From Gracilaria gracilis (Eukaryota > Rhodophyta > Florideophyceae > Gracilariales > Gracilariaceae), in contig JARGSG010000006.1 of assembly GCA_030374805.1 (NCBI GenBank), positions 682,001 to 746,000 of the forward strand: DNA of 64,000 bases, written 5' to 3'. The notes beneath the pieces were generated by a model that had not been told where the DNA came from, did no database searches, and saw only the letters and a program-made list of their open reading frames with translations. Position 1 is the stretch's first letter. Each line of letters begins with the position of its first letter. Shown here piece after piece: positions 10,062 to 20,265 of this stretch. Position numbers and translations under genes: made by a program.

Positions 10062-11027
10062 ATGCCGTTCACGCTAGACGACGTGCCGTCGCAGGTCGGC
10101 AAAACCTTCCTCATAACCGGCGCCAGCTCCGGCATCGGCCTCATCGCGACGCGCATGCTGGTCGGCAAGGGCGCGCACGTCGTGATGGCGTGTCGCAACC
10201 TGGAAAAGTCGCAGCCCCTCTGCGACGAGATCTCCGCCGCCCCCGCCGTCGCCGAAAGCGGCGGAAAAGCGTCGCTCATCCGCCTCGACACAACCGACCT
10301 AGACTCCATCGACGCCTTTGTGGAAACGTTCGCCGCTGCACACGACAAGCTCGACGTCCTCCTTCTCAACGCGGGCATCATGATGGTCAACTACCGCACC
10401 GTGCCCTCTCGCAGCACTACCCACCCTGAAATCGAGTCGCACATGGCGTGTAACGTTGTCGGTCATTTCTACCTCACGCACAAACTTCTACCAATCATTC
10501 GCAATACGTCTGGTGCTCGTGTCATCACAGTGTCGTCCATCGCCGCCGATCACACAAGGTCCACGGATAGCATAGATTACGACATCTTCCTCGGGCGCGA
10601 TGCGACGCGCTACGATAAGTTAGCCGTGTATGCACAGAGCAAGCTGGCAGATCTACTGCTTGCGCACGAGCTGCACAAACGGCTCAAAGCAGCCGACGTG
10701 GATGCGTTTGCAATCGCCGCGCATCCAGGTTACTCGCGCACGTCGCTGCAATCGCGCATCGAGTCCTTGTGGCAGCGCTGCCTGTTCCACGCGATGAGTA
10801 TTCTGGGAATGCCGGCAGAGGGCGGCGCGATGGTGCTTGTCAGAGCGGCTACGATGGAAAGGGAAACCATTCCGGTGGGGGCGTACTTCGGGCCGGGCGG
10901 CATGATGGCGTGGGTGGGCGCGCCTGTACCGGATGCGAAGATGTGTGCGCAGGGCAGGGATGATGCGCAGGCGCTCAAGCTGTGGCAGACTTGTGAGGAG
11001 CTTTGTGGCGTTACGACGGACATTTAG
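10062..11027 (+). CDS. Short-chain dehydrogenase/reductase, retinol-dehydrogenase-like (321 aa)
   Basis: NAD(P)-dependent Rossmann-fold oxidoreductase of the classical SDR family. From the ATG at 10062: cofactor glycine motif TGASSGIG at 19-26, NAG at 103-105, catalytic Asn in CNVVG (about 130), Ser in TVSS (about 158) and Y190-A-Q-S-K194, so the N-S-Y-K tetrad is complete. The closest subgroup by feel is WWOX / retinol dehydrogenase / protochlorophyllide-reductase-like enzymes; the substrate is unknown. The frame is open upstream to an ATG at 9975, but those 29 residues are Pro/Arg-rich with no SDR similarity, so the downstream ATG is chosen. Intronless, strongly GC-biased third positions, no transposon damage: a genuine cellular gene. 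Confidence 0.88.
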   Translation: MPFTLDDVPSQVGKTFLITGASSGIGLIATRMLVGKGAHVVMACRNLEKSQPLCDEISAAPAVAESGGKASLIRLDTTDLDSIDAFVETFAAAHDKLDVLLLNAGIMMVNYRTVPSRSTTHPEIESHMACNVVGHFYLTHKLLPIIRNTSGARVITVSSIAADHTRSTDSIDYDIFLGRDATRYDKLAVYAQSKLADLLLAHELHKRLKAADVDAFAIAAHPGYSRTSLQSRIESLWQRCLFHAMSILGMPAEGGAMVLVRAATMERETIPVGAYFGPGGMMAWVGAPVPDAKMCAQGRDDAQALKLWQTCEELCGVTTDI

Positions 11028-11968
11028 GTTTGTCGTGCCCACTGTGACGATAAACTGCTAGCTTGGATCCGATTTGCTGCGTCTGAAGTACTCGTGGCTT
11101 GTTCTAAGCTGCACGAATCGCACCCGTTGAGCGACGAAGATCAACGCCTTGGATGCCGTCGACGTGTTACAGAGTCGCTTGAAATGGATCGAGATGCCCA
11201 ACGTAATTTCCATCCCGGTCTGCAAGTATGCCGTGGCCCCAACAACGTCTCTCCGCCCTTTCCGACACCTTTGGAGTCAAAGCCCTCGACCATTCAAGTG
11301 GATGTCATTGACGCGTTGAAAAGTAGCAGTGAGTGCAATGCGCAATTGAGTGCGACTTGTTTCTACATCGATACTCAAGTGCGGGCCTCATCATGCATGA
11401 AGGCCACCCGTTCCAATCAGAGCCACCAAAATCAGAGCCACCAAGCTTATCAATGACCTCAACAACCTCTGCTCTTTCCGACTCCATCAGTCACTCTCGC
11501 TGTACCAGAATCCATCGCCGCCTACCGTTGGTACCCAGAGGAAAGCGGGGTTGACTCGATTGGATCCCATCAACGCGCACGTCATTGACGTGGAATGGAA
11601 TCGTTTGAAGCGAAGTGCGATGTGCGTCAACTCAACGCGCGCTCCCAGGATGGTTCACAGGCGATCCTTGCGATCAGAATCACCAAATGTGCAGCCATGC
11701 AACCGCACAAGGCCTTCAAGCTTAGCTATGTGAACGTTAGTGGCTCTCTCTTCCCCAACAGCCTCCTCCGCACTTCCTGACTCCATTGAGACATTCTCGC
11801 CGCGCTCCAGTGCGTCTCTGCGTGCTACAGCATCAGCTCTGAGATCCGCACAATCACAGCCATCAGTGTCGTCATTTCCATTGATGCCCATGCTTCCATC
11901 TTCATCAATCGGAACCTTCAGTTTCACCAATCTCGACACGGGTCATAAAGAGTAAAAGAGTTGTTAGT
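11028..11968. other. Intergenic, no supported gene
   Basis: Only short ORFs without recognisable domains are present. A directly repeated phrase (ATCAGAGCCACCAA) occurs twice around 11415-11440. The spacer lies between the dehydrogenase stop and the 3' end of the WD40 remnant. Confidence 0.5.
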
Positions 11969-12838
11969 CTACGTTATGACTTTGCAAAAAGGCACGGACA
12001 TTGGGCCATGCGGCCAGGTAACGAATGTGTCTCCAACTCGAAACACGGGTGTATCTGGCGATGCCAGTATTCGCTCATGGCTTCGGATAGGGTAAATGTT
12101 CTGCGCGCGCTTGTTTCTACTAACATGAAAGTGAGCAAGTGCGAGACGACGCAGAGTTGTGGTCCACGAGAAAACACAGCTCGCCGTTTCGCACTCGCCG
12201 CTTGTCACGTCCCACAGTCGTCCATAACCGCCGTATTCGTACGACACAATATGCAGACCATTCGCATCCGTTCGCACATAGTCAACTGGAGCGTAATGAA
12301 CAAATGGCTTGCCGACGGCTGCTCCGCTGTTCGCGTCCCAAACTCGAACCGTCTTGTCCAATGATGCTGACAGCACTCGCTTCCCATCCGCGCTCAATGC
12401 CAAACACAGCACTCTTGCTGTGTGACCTCCACCGCGCGCCGCCGCTCGTTGTTGCGGGCGCGCCCCTCCGCCGTACTTGAGCGAGCGATGCGGCACGCCG
12501 CCGGGGGTGCCGTCCGCTCGTGCGCCCTTCGCAAACGCACTGCGCTCGCCGAGACGTTGGTGTTGTTGTGCGGCTCGTCGTTGCTTTCGCTCGTCATTGC
12601 TTTCGCTCGTCATTGCTTTCGCCAGGCGCTCGGTTGCGTTGTTGCTGGTTGCGGTTGGGGGCTGACGCTGACGCTGCGCTCCCGGCGTCTGGCGGACGCG
12701 CTGCCGTGGCGCGTTGTGACGGCGAGGCGCGGTCGCAGTCGCAGTCGCGGCCGCTGCCGCTTGTGCGCCACGCGAACAAGAAGCGCGCGAAAAAGCACCA
12801 CCAGCACAGCAAGCACAAGGAGAGCAAGCCGCCGTCAC
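11969..12838 (-). pseudogene. WD40-repeat protein remnant
   Basis: About two WD40 blades are readable on the minus strand: GHTARVLCLALSADGKRVLS followed by DKTVRVWDANSG, then a second, weaker blade ending GRLWDVTSGE. The GH, the D before the last strand and the WD dipeptides are all in register. Upstream residues (about 1-135) are Ala/Arg/Gln-rich, come from very GC-rich repetitive DNA and are probably not coding; downstream the blade pattern fades before the stop at 11969. A working beta-propeller needs about seven blades, so this is a truncated copy, perhaps of a NACHT/WD40 or scaffold protein. Confidence 0.55.
12581..12622. repeat. 16-bp tandem repeat (TTGCTTTCGCTCGTCA)n
   Basis: There are two full units and a partial third, just upstream of the recognisable WD40 coding part. 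Confidence 0.7.
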
Positions 12839-12854
12839 AAGCCGCCGTCACACA

Positions 12855-14645
12855 ATGTTGACACATTTAATTAATAAAATTCAAGTTGATGCGCCGGAAG
12901 CCCAAGCGCAAGCCGAAGCCCACTTGCAACCCCGAAGCCCACGCGCGAGCCGCGTCGTCGTCGCGGCCCCGTCACCAGTCCGCCGCGCGGCGAGAATATC
13001 GCCGCTCCTCTCCGCAGCACCGCAAGCCGCACCGCCGCGCGTCACGCTGCCTCGCACCAAGCTGCCGTTTGCTCGCAAGCGTCCGCCGACAGCTCGCAAG
13101 CGTCCGCCGTTTACTCGCAAGCGTCCGCCGACAGCCCGCAAGCGTCCGCCGTCGCTGCCGCGTCCTCCCGCGCGCCAGCGTCGCTGCGGCAAGTGTCGCC
13201 ACCCGTCGCACTACGAGCGCGGTCTCGTCTGTCGTTCTGGTCGCTGCGTGGCGCGTTCGCGGCTCAATGGCTCGCGTGGTCGCTCATGCACGCCCCGCTG
13301 CGTGCGCGCTGTTCGAGCCGCGCGCGCTGCGCGCGAGCGCTGCATTGCCGGCGTGCGCGCTGCGTGCGCCGCGTCGCCGCGCTGCGTGCGCCGCGTCGCC
13401 AAAGCAAGCCCTTGCCGGCGCCGGTGCGCCGCGTGTGCGCGCGGGCTGGTGTGTCGGCTTGGAACGTGCGTACCGAACAAGCGCGCAAAGTGCGCGAGAT
13501 GTGGTAAGGCCGCTCATTATCGTCGCGCGCCTGTGTGCGAGAAGGCACGCTGCGCAGTGCCTGTGCCGGCCGGAAAGCGCTGCGACGACGCTTGATGGGC
13601 GTGTCCGCGCGGGCTGCTTTGTCGAAGCGCGCGATGCGCGCATCGGCCGACACCCAAGTGCGCGCGCTGCTCGAGGGGCGTTCGTTGTCAGCGCGCGCTT
13701 GCTTGCGCGAGGGGCACATGCTCCGTGCCGATGGCGGTCGGCAAGCGCTGTGATGACCCGTGTTGGGTTTGTCGGAGGGGGTTGGTGTGCCACCGCGGGT
13801 CTTGTAAGAGGCCGCCGCCGCCGCTAAAGCCGTCGCCGAGTGCGAGCCATAGCTGTCGCCCGTCGCCGTCGTCCAGTCGCACGCCGAGGCCGTCGCCAAG
13901 CCGAAGTCCGCACCCATCGCCTTCGTCCAGTCGCACTCTGAGTCCGTCGCCGTCATCCAGCCGTTCTGCACGCCCGTCGCCCAGCAGCAGCCCTCGACCA
14001 TCTCCGTCGTCCAGCCGCTCCGCAAAGCCATCGCTCAGCAACAGCCCAAGGCCCTCACCCTCGTCCAGCCGCTCCGCAAGGCCATCACCCAGCAGGAGCC
14101 CAAGACCGTCGCCCTCGTCCAGTCGCTCCGCAAAGCCATCATCCAGCAACAGCCCGAGGCCGTCGCCTTCGTCTAGCCGCTCCGCAAAGCCATCGCCCAG
14201 CCGCAGCGTCGCTCCGTCACCCTCTTCAAAGCCAAAGCTATGCGAGCCCTGCACAAAGCACGGCGACTGTAGTGGCACCCTGGAATGTCATCTGCAGACC
14301 AACCGATGCGCAAGAGTGTTATTCAGCGGCTCGTGGTGCGATCCTGACGGCGGTGGAAATGGAGACGCTTGTATCATGTGTCCGCCTCACCAACGATGCT
14401 CCAAGTACTATCGCTGCGTGGCGCGTAACCCCAAGTGCGGCTATTGTGTGCATGATGCCGACAGTTTGGATGGTCTGGTGTGCAGGCCATTGGATTCAGA
14501 CCCGAGTCGTGGCAAGTGCGCCAAGCCTATGCCGGAAGGAGGTGTGTGTAACGATCCTTGCTGGGGTTGTGCAAAGGGTCTGCGTTGCGTTGCGTTGAAG
14601 GTATTGTCAAGCGTCCCTACGTGTAGCTTCCAGCCGCTCTCATAA
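12855..14645 (+). CDS. Cysteine-rich protein with Ser/Pro repeat stalk, interrupted by one in-frame TGA
   Basis: Reading one frame throughout gives 597 codons with a single stop at 13593-13595. Before it lie four Arg-Lys-Arg-Pro-Pro units (13071-13152), then Cys-rich modules such as RCGKCRHPSHY...LVCRSGRC and KCARCGKAAHY. After the stop the same module style continues (WACPRGLLCRSARC, then DDPCWVCRRGLVCHRGSC), followed by an 18-residue repeat stalk PSPSSSRSAKPS... (13833-14220) and a C-terminal Cys-rich head ending CNDPCWGCAKGLRC. The design (knotted Cys domains plus Ser/Pro rods) recalls extracellular-matrix proteins of algae, but no family is recognised and no clear signal peptide is seen, so the true start is uncertain. 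A likely ATG for a shorter product is at 13725. Confidence 0.55.
13071..13152 (+). repeat. 24-bp tandem repeats encoding (T/F)xRKRPP units
   Basis: Core CTCGCAAGCGTCCGCCG is repeated at 24-base spacing about 3.5 times, in frame with the cysteine-rich protein. Confidence 0.7.
13593..13595 (+). other. In-frame TGA at a conserved cysteine position
   Basis: The context is GKRCDDA-stop-WACPRGLLC. Sister modules in the same gene read GKRCDDPCWVCRRGLVC and NDPCWGC, so TGA replaces the Cys codon (TGT/TGC) of a repeated DPCW motif; the frame stays coding on both sides. Confidence 0.7.
13833..14220 (+). repeat. 54-bp tandem repeats encoding an 18-residue Ser/Pro stalk
   Basis: About five degenerate units of 18 codons encode a pattern like PSPSSSRSAKPSLSNSPR, with an earlier, more irregular Ser/Pro stretch before them. 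The spacing preserves the reading frame. Confidence 0.75.
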
Positions 14646-15420
14646 CGCCAGTCTGTTTTGTTTGCCGATCGCACCGCTTTCATGCGCACACACTCAGCTG
14701 GCTGTTGTACCGTGTACTTGCCCATTGTATCTTTGTTTTGTACTGTATGGATTTACTTACTTGCTCGGTGGAAAGTTCTTACAATGAACTATGACCGACG
14801 AGCGCCGGCGCCACCACCAAGACGAAATGGTGATCCCCACGTCACCATGTTCTTGGGTTGTCAGTAAATCATGTGTTCTTCTCTTTGACATACACGATTG
14901 CGATAGCAGCAAGTTGCCCACCAAGCCGGTGTTCTCCACACAGCAAATTGGTGATTCCCTCGCACAAACCATAATCCCTTTGACCACAGTAGTGTACCAA
15001 TGTCGAGCTGTTTGTAGCGGACAACACCAAGCACCAAATCGAAAGCACACGATTCGATGAAGCCGTGATGGAGTGCATCTTTTCTACTCTAGGTATCCGG
15101 GGACGGACTCATCCTGTCTCCACCACCCCGCGCACTTCTACCTTCCGCTTCCCTCCCCCGCGTGCGCTTTCTATCAGGACGAAAGAGAACGGTGATGAGA
15201 CTCAAGATCCAAACCCACGATTTCCTTTCGACACTGTTCTACGGGAGAGAGAGAGGGAAAGAGAGAGAGAGACGTTTGTTTATTTTGGATGGGGCGCCAA
15301 AGAGGGTAGGGATATATGTGAGAGAGAGACGCGAATCCAGTGGCAAGACCAGGTTTTCGTATTCCCAGGTCGCTTCTGAGCCTCGTCGGCGGGCTTGTGA
15401 GAGGTGCAATGGGAGTGGGG
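14646..15420. other. Intergenic with a GA microsatellite
   Basis: No gene is supported. A purine-only (GA)-rich tract lies at 15244-15272. The stretch separates the cysteine-rich gene from the 3' end of the membrane-protein gene. Confidence 0.5.
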
Positions 15421-16938
15421 TTAGACAATTGATCCGGAAACGTCTTCCACACCGTCTCTTGCTTTTCTCACATCCATTTCTCGCCTCACACTCACGACAT
15501 TCGATTCTATCCCATAGCCTGGCTCGCATACAAAAACAGCTTGTCCCTCTCCATTTCTAACCTCTTCCACCGCCTCATTCATCCGCAACCAGTGTTCAGC
15601 AACTCCTCTGGCCGTCACCAGGTTTCCATTTCCTTCCAAATCTTTTCTTCCCAGCAAAATCCTAATCAACACAATCACCGATAACCCGGCTGCGTACAAA
15701 CCAACGCCCCACTCATTCAAAGTGGGCACCGTAATATTCTCATCTGCAACAACAAACTCCTCTTCTCGAAACCCATCCATGTTAATTCTTCTTATCATGC
15801 GAGTGCTCATAGTAGTCACCACAGCCAGTTCCCGATAGGTGTGTTCTCCATTGTTCTGTCCCACCATCAACGGTAACGCAGAAAATGCTTTCATATCATG
15901 AAAAGACTGTACACCGTCTAATGCAACTGACATCACCAGCTGGTGTCCGTCTCCATCTTCAATATCATCAACCAACCCCAGCACCGACCTGTTATCAGCG
16001 ATGGGCACGAGGCATACCTCAATTTCAGCAAGCTTTCTCTCTCCCACATCTTCGGGTTCCTCCTTTACCCAAACCATTCTCACAACACACTCCAACGTTT
16101 TTCCATTTTCAAGTGGGTACTTGGCCGTGTACAATGCCATAGGTTTGATAATGAAGTCCGACATTCCCGTGAGTTGTACTTCAGATCCTTCGACGGGATC
16201 AAGTTTGCTAAAGTTCACAGCCATAAAACTAAAGTTAGAAAGTGCGCCAATCCTTTCGTCCTTTGCAACTTGTGTTATAGGGACTGTTTCTTCCGTGCTT
16301 CCCACGTCTCGACCGCATCTTAACTCAGAGGCGTTCCATATGTTTGTTGCCAGAATATCGGAGGCGAGAAAACTTTGTTTGCTCAGATCGTCCTTCGCAT
16401 CAATTGCCTCTGAATAGTTGCTCATACAAATTGCCGCTTGCCCCAAGCCATTGAACTCATTCAGCGAACTCATGTTTAACCTGATCGGATAGTACCACAT
16501 CTCTTTCACGTTGAAGCACGTATTCTCTACCCTATGCAATGCCTCTCGAATCCTTGATATGTAGTTTGGGCTGCTTTGCAGCACAGAAGTTAGATTGTCA
16601 GCCTCCATTGCCATTCGTTGCGTTACAGTCTTTTCTGTCCAAATCGACTCTGCGCCAGTAGAGAACTCCACTGCCATCTCTATAATTGAAAGAAAAAGCA
16701 CAGTTCCCAAAATGGTGAAGTTGGTAGATGGCCTTCTGTATCTTAATCCTCGTTTGAATCGAAGGCGAATTGAAGAATCCGGTGGGTAAGCCCATCCTCG
16801 TTTAGAGAGATGGCGGGCCGTGCTGTGCTCGTATAGTTTGTCGACGAGAAGGTCACCGGCGAGACTGACTGTGAGTGATATAACAATGTACTTGAGAACA
16901 TTGAATACATTTGGGTCAAGGAAGCTGAGAATGATCAT
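15421..16938 (-). CDS. Three-pass membrane protein with large glycosylatable loop, function unknown (505 aa)
   Basis: Hydrophobic segments lie at about 15-32, 74-91 and 408-429. Between the second and third is a loop of about 315 residues with many N-x-S/T sequons (NLT, NMS, NYS, NAS, NFS twice, NRS, NIT) and a few cysteines, so this part is most likely lumenal or extracellular. A basic stretch (RLRFKRGLRYRR, about 58-69) separates the first two segments and should face the cytosol, as should the C-terminal 76 residues. No known domain is recognised. The ORF is long, undamaged and intronless, with a TATA-like TATATTA (minus strand, 17041-17047) about 103 bp upstream. An additional upstream exon cannot be excluded. 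Confidence 0.75.
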   Translation of the reverse strand: MIILSFLDPNVFNVLKYIVISLTVSLAGDLLVDKLYEHSTARHLSKRGWAYPPDSSIRLRFKRGLRYRRPSTNFTILGTVLFLSIIEMAVEFSTGAESIWTEKTVTQRMAMEADNLTSVLQSSPNYISRIREALHRVENTCFNVKEMWYYPIRLNMSSLNEFNGLGQAAICMSNYSEAIDAKDDLSKQSFLASDILATNIWNASELRCGRDVGSTEETVPITQVAKDERIGALSNFSFMAVNFSKLDPVEGSEVQLTGMSDFIIKPMALYTAKYPLENGKTLECVVRMVWVKEEPEDVGERKLAEIEVCLVPIADNRSVLGLVDDIEDGDGHQLVMSVALDGVQSFHDMKAFSALPLMVGQNNGEHTYRELAVVTTMSTRMIRRINMDGFREEEFVVADENITVPTLNEWGVGLYAAGLSVIVLIRILLGRKDLEGNGNLVTARGVAEHWLRMNEAVEEVRNGEGQAVFVCEPGYGIESNVVSVRREMDVRKARDGVEDVSGSIV

Positions 16939-16957
16939 GTTGATGGCGGTTGCTGTA

Positions 16958-17033
16958 GCGTTTCGTTATCCATGTGAGTGTTTGAGAAAAGTATCGCTAC
17001 TGCTCATGATGGCAAGTCAATACATCCGAAAGG
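16958..17033. repeat. Imperfect direct repeat, copy 1 (promoter-proximal)
   Basis: About 76 bp beginning GCGTTTCGTTATCCATGTGA is found again, diverged, at 17254-17327. It lies immediately upstream of the membrane-protein ATG. Confidence 0.6.
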
Positions 17034-17040
17034 GCCATCA

Positions 17041-17047
17041 TAATATA
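17041..17047 (-). promoter_or_regulatory. Candidate TATA box of the membrane-protein gene
   Basis: TATATTA on the minus strand, about 103 bp upstream of the ATG at 16938, similar in distance to the TATA box of the 8781-9173 gene. Confidence 0.35.
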
Positions 17048-17253
17048 TCCCTTTACTTGGACTGGAAGTAGGTGCCTTACTTACGCAGGGCTTTCTCTCT
17101 CTCTTGCTCGCTGCTCACCTTTATGGTGGCTCACGTTCAACTCTTTGTTTCTCACTGGCTGTGGACAGCCCCCCTATTATTGCTGTCGAGCAACGGAGTT
17201 GTAGGATACTTGTGCTGAGTTACGTACACGCAAGCGGAAGCCGTGCAACATGT

Positions 17254-17327
17254 GCGTTTCGTTATCTATGTGAGTTTCGGAGAAAGGCATTGCTAGTGAT
17301 TAAAATGGCGAATCACCTATCCAAAGG
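17254..17327. repeat. Imperfect direct repeat, copy 2
   Basis: About 74 bp beginning GCGTTTCGTTATCTATGTGA, with roughly one difference in four to five bases versus 16958-17033, offset by about 296 bp. It is followed by a perfect 9-bp-stem hairpin, GGCACCTGC / GCAGGTGCC, at 17329-17352. The rest of 17049-17940 shows no supported gene. Confidence 0.55.
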
Positions 17328-17940
17328 CGGCACCTGCCGGAAGCAGGTGCCCTGCGCAACTCTCTGTGCCTTTTTCGCTACTTTGTTGTTCACCACAATG
17401 TTGTTTACTATTTTCTTCACTGGCTCTGGACACACCCTTATTTCTCTACCGGTTATGTATAATACAGGCAAGTCGGGAACGACTTGTCTGTCGCCCACAA
17501 TGAATAGTAGCTTTGGCACCTTTACCTTTGCCTTGCTGAGTTGTGGATAAGTTGATCCTCGGGATGCTGCCCGCCTGCTAACGAAAAAACTTGAGGATTC
17601 GCCCAACGGAGAGCTTGTTGTTCGGAAGCAAATCTCTCCAGCTGTTTCACCTGTTTCACATGATGGTGATACTTACCGTGTGCATAATACACGTGGTACA
17701 GCAAATTCTGAACTGTTTGCCGCTTTCAGTCTTACGTCACATGCCTTGAAAAAGCTGTTTACAGTAGTTTGATTATGCACATAAACAAAACACACGCAAA
17801 GCTTATTTTCAACTACGCCGTGCGTATTGTTGTTGGCACCCACTTGTAGCGGTAGACCAACTTGGTATGGCTGAAGGTCGTATACCGTGCATGGCCGCAT
17901 TGGCTAACAAACACAACTCATCACTAGCTACTACACGAAT

Positions 17941-18366
17941 GATTCATGACGAGACAAGTAACAATTGGTACCTTGCCCCGTCCAGCACCAAACCGTTTGG
18001 TCGCATGCACGTAAAATGGGGCGAGCAAGCACTGCTCTGGAAGTGGCAGAGAAGTAGCAACTGCAAGAACAACTCATCAGTAACACACGACTGATTCATG
18101 AATGGCGACGAGACAAGCACATTCGGCACAGTGCGTGAACCCGTCGGGCATGAAGCGCATGCACGCGAGATAGGGGGAGCAAGCAAACTGCTCAGGGAGT
18201 GGCAGAAAGATGGCAACTGCGAGAACAAATCATCAATACGACTGATTCATAGAAGCTGACGAGAAAAAGCATGCATGATCCCGTCGGGCATCAAACGCAG
18301 GCTCGCGAGATGGGGCGAGCAAGCAGAGTGCTCTCGCAGTGGCAGAAAGTTAGCAGCTCGGAGACT
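17941..18366. repeat. Three diverged tandem repeats of about 150 bp
   Basis: Units start at GATTCATG 17941, 18093 and 18244. Each carries the ordered words GACGAGACAAG (or close), GCGAGCAAGCA, CTGCTC and GTGGCAGAAAG, and the first two also GCAACTGC(A/G)AGAACAA, with local substitutions and indels. No coding potential is shared between units. The first unit is preceded by ACAACTCATCA, which also closes it, suggesting a partial earlier unit. Confidence 0.65.
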
Positions 18367-18589
18367 TGTGTGAAGCGAACAAACAATCGCAATGTTTAAT
18401 CATGATCAGAGCATGCAGGCATAATTCGATGGCGAAGCACACACAAGCACCGCGATAGTTGCGGGGATCGATCAATAACTAAGGCGTGGTGCATGGCAAA
18501 CGATGGAGGCCAGAGCGCGAATCTGCAGCAGTGAATATGTTGGGGTTCTGACTGCGTCACAGCGGTAATGGAAAGGAGAAATTTGTGGG

Positions 18590-19096
18590 GTGGTTGTTTC
18601 TCACAGCGAATGGGCATCAGCACCTACAACGGTTGAAGACAGCGAAGAAGCAGAGTCATCATCACCATCGGACTTAGGTGGCAGGATAAGCACGTCAAAG
18701 GCACCCGCGCGCGTCGCACGAAGGTATACAACAACGCCGCAAACGGCATTCTCCTTCCGCGTCGAAGAATACGTGAAGGACTGTCAGAGGAGACTGGTGT
18801 GTCACTGCGGGCATTGTAAGAGACCGCCTTCGGTGAGACGACCGCCGGCGCCGCTGCTCTCGCCGAGTGCATGTCGTAGCTGTGGTCCCCAGCGGGACTC
18901 CGATGCCCTCCGCCAACCGAGCTCCCAGACCGTCACGCTGTCGTCCAGCAGGACCCGAAGGCCCTCCTCCAGCAGATCCCCAAGGCTGTCGCCAAGCAGC
19001 AGGTGCAAGCCATTACAGTACGGTACTTGGGGCCCGAGACGTGGCAAGTGTGTCAAGCCTATCCCTGTGCTTCCAGTAGATCTTTCGAACAAATAG
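18590..19096 (+). pseudogene. Decayed relative of the cysteine-rich/Ser-Pro protein
   Basis: From about 18779 the ORF reads CQRRLVCHCGHCKRPP, then Pro-rich and Ser-rich sequence with RPSSSRSPRLSPSS, then GPRRGKCVKPIP. This parallels CRRGLVCHRGSCKRPP, the Ser/Pro stalk and SRGKCAKPMP of the 12855-14645 gene in the same order, also visible at DNA level. The repeat stalk is much shorter, most Cys modules are missing, and the first about 60 codons have no counterpart. It is most simply a truncated, drifting duplicate about 5 kb downstream of the main copy. Confidence 0.6.
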
Positions 19097-19315
19097 CAAT
19101 TAGTTCGGCAGAAAGTCTGTATTTGGGCAAATTTGCGCTCTCTCATATTGTTAACCCTTGTCAGGCGGACCAGGAATTGGTGTGAAATTTTCGGAATTCT
19201 AGTTTTTGATGTGTACATTACTACGCATGCACTGCATCGGAATATGGGAGGAGGAAAATCGACGCACAGTGAGAGCTGTTAAGAACCTCCCCCCCAGAAC
19301 CTCCACTTATATGTG

Positions 19316-19530
19316 ACAAAAAGTTTGAGAACCTCTCATGACATGGTCACGTCTTCGTCAAACCTCTCTATTACTCCAATTGCTCGAAGTGCTTAGAACA
19401 CCCCTAACGCACATTGCCATTAGCCCAAGCCTCAAAACAGCCCGGGTGACTACTTTCCTCCCTTCTACAATTTTAATAGAATAAATTAAAACCCCTAAAT
19501 TAAAATTGAAAAGCGCGCACTTTTCAGCTG
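19316..19530. repeat. Left inverted terminal repeat of the Mutator-like element
   Basis: Reverse-complement similarity to 36141-36355 extends through an AT-rich inner part to a shared CGCGC(A)CTTTTC block. Estimated identity is around 75-80%. The outer end is blurred by a CCCCCCC run at 19289-19296 and an extra AGAACCTCC word. Confidence 0.65.
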
Positions 19531-20265
19531 AAGTGCATTATAAACGTTAGTTTCTTTAATCATCATGCTTTCCCGTTTCGATGCGATAACATTCAAGCTC
19601 ATTAAAATCAAACGTTCTACGCAAGACAAGTTGTGCAATTATTACGTTGAATTAATTTGCTTTACCAATTTTAATAAAGCAATCGTTCGGTATCCACCCA
19701 ACGACTCTTGAAACTCTATGACGGAAGCATACATTAAGCCGCGTAATGATGAAAATAATGAACAAGACGGTTTATTTCAAATTTTACTGATGCCTAAAAA
19801 AAAGATATAAACCAGATGCTACGAAAACTGTCAATATCTTTGAAGATTACAGCGCAGAAAACCTTTGTGACGTACGATAGTTAAGTTTGAGCTGTTTTTC
19901 GAGAGCTGAATGTGCTTTGGATCTAATTAAAATGTGAGCAGATGTGTACGGTCATAGACGAGCATGAGGTGAGAAGCAAAAATTTTATTCACAGTGGTGA
20001 GACGAAACATAAAGTATCAAATGAACAGTTTTAACCCGGGGTTCTTGAACTGGAACTAAAATGTAGGGTGGTTTTAGTACTATTAGACACCGGGACCAAC
20101 TTACATGGTCTTGCGCGGGTCATCTCGAGAGAAAGCCATGAGCAACAGCTGGACAGGCTTGAGTCGTATCCTGCGACGTTCTCCTAGAAACTTTATCGCA
20201 TTTCAGCAGCAAAAGAAACCATTCTAATTCCCGTTCACATTAAACGTATTCACTGGGCGAGATTC

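Noticed and set aside
11655-11939. 94-codon minus-strand ORF downstream of the WD40 remnant
   Set aside because: Acidic low-complexity composition, no WD blade or other motif, not in frame with the remnant.
12881-14278. Several long minus- and third-frame ORFs over the GC-rich 12.8-14.3 kb region
   Set aside because: They are Arg/Ala-rich shadows of the plus-strand Cys-rich frame in stop-poor GC-rich DNA; only the chosen frame shows repeated Cys modules and an in-register Ser/Pro repeat.
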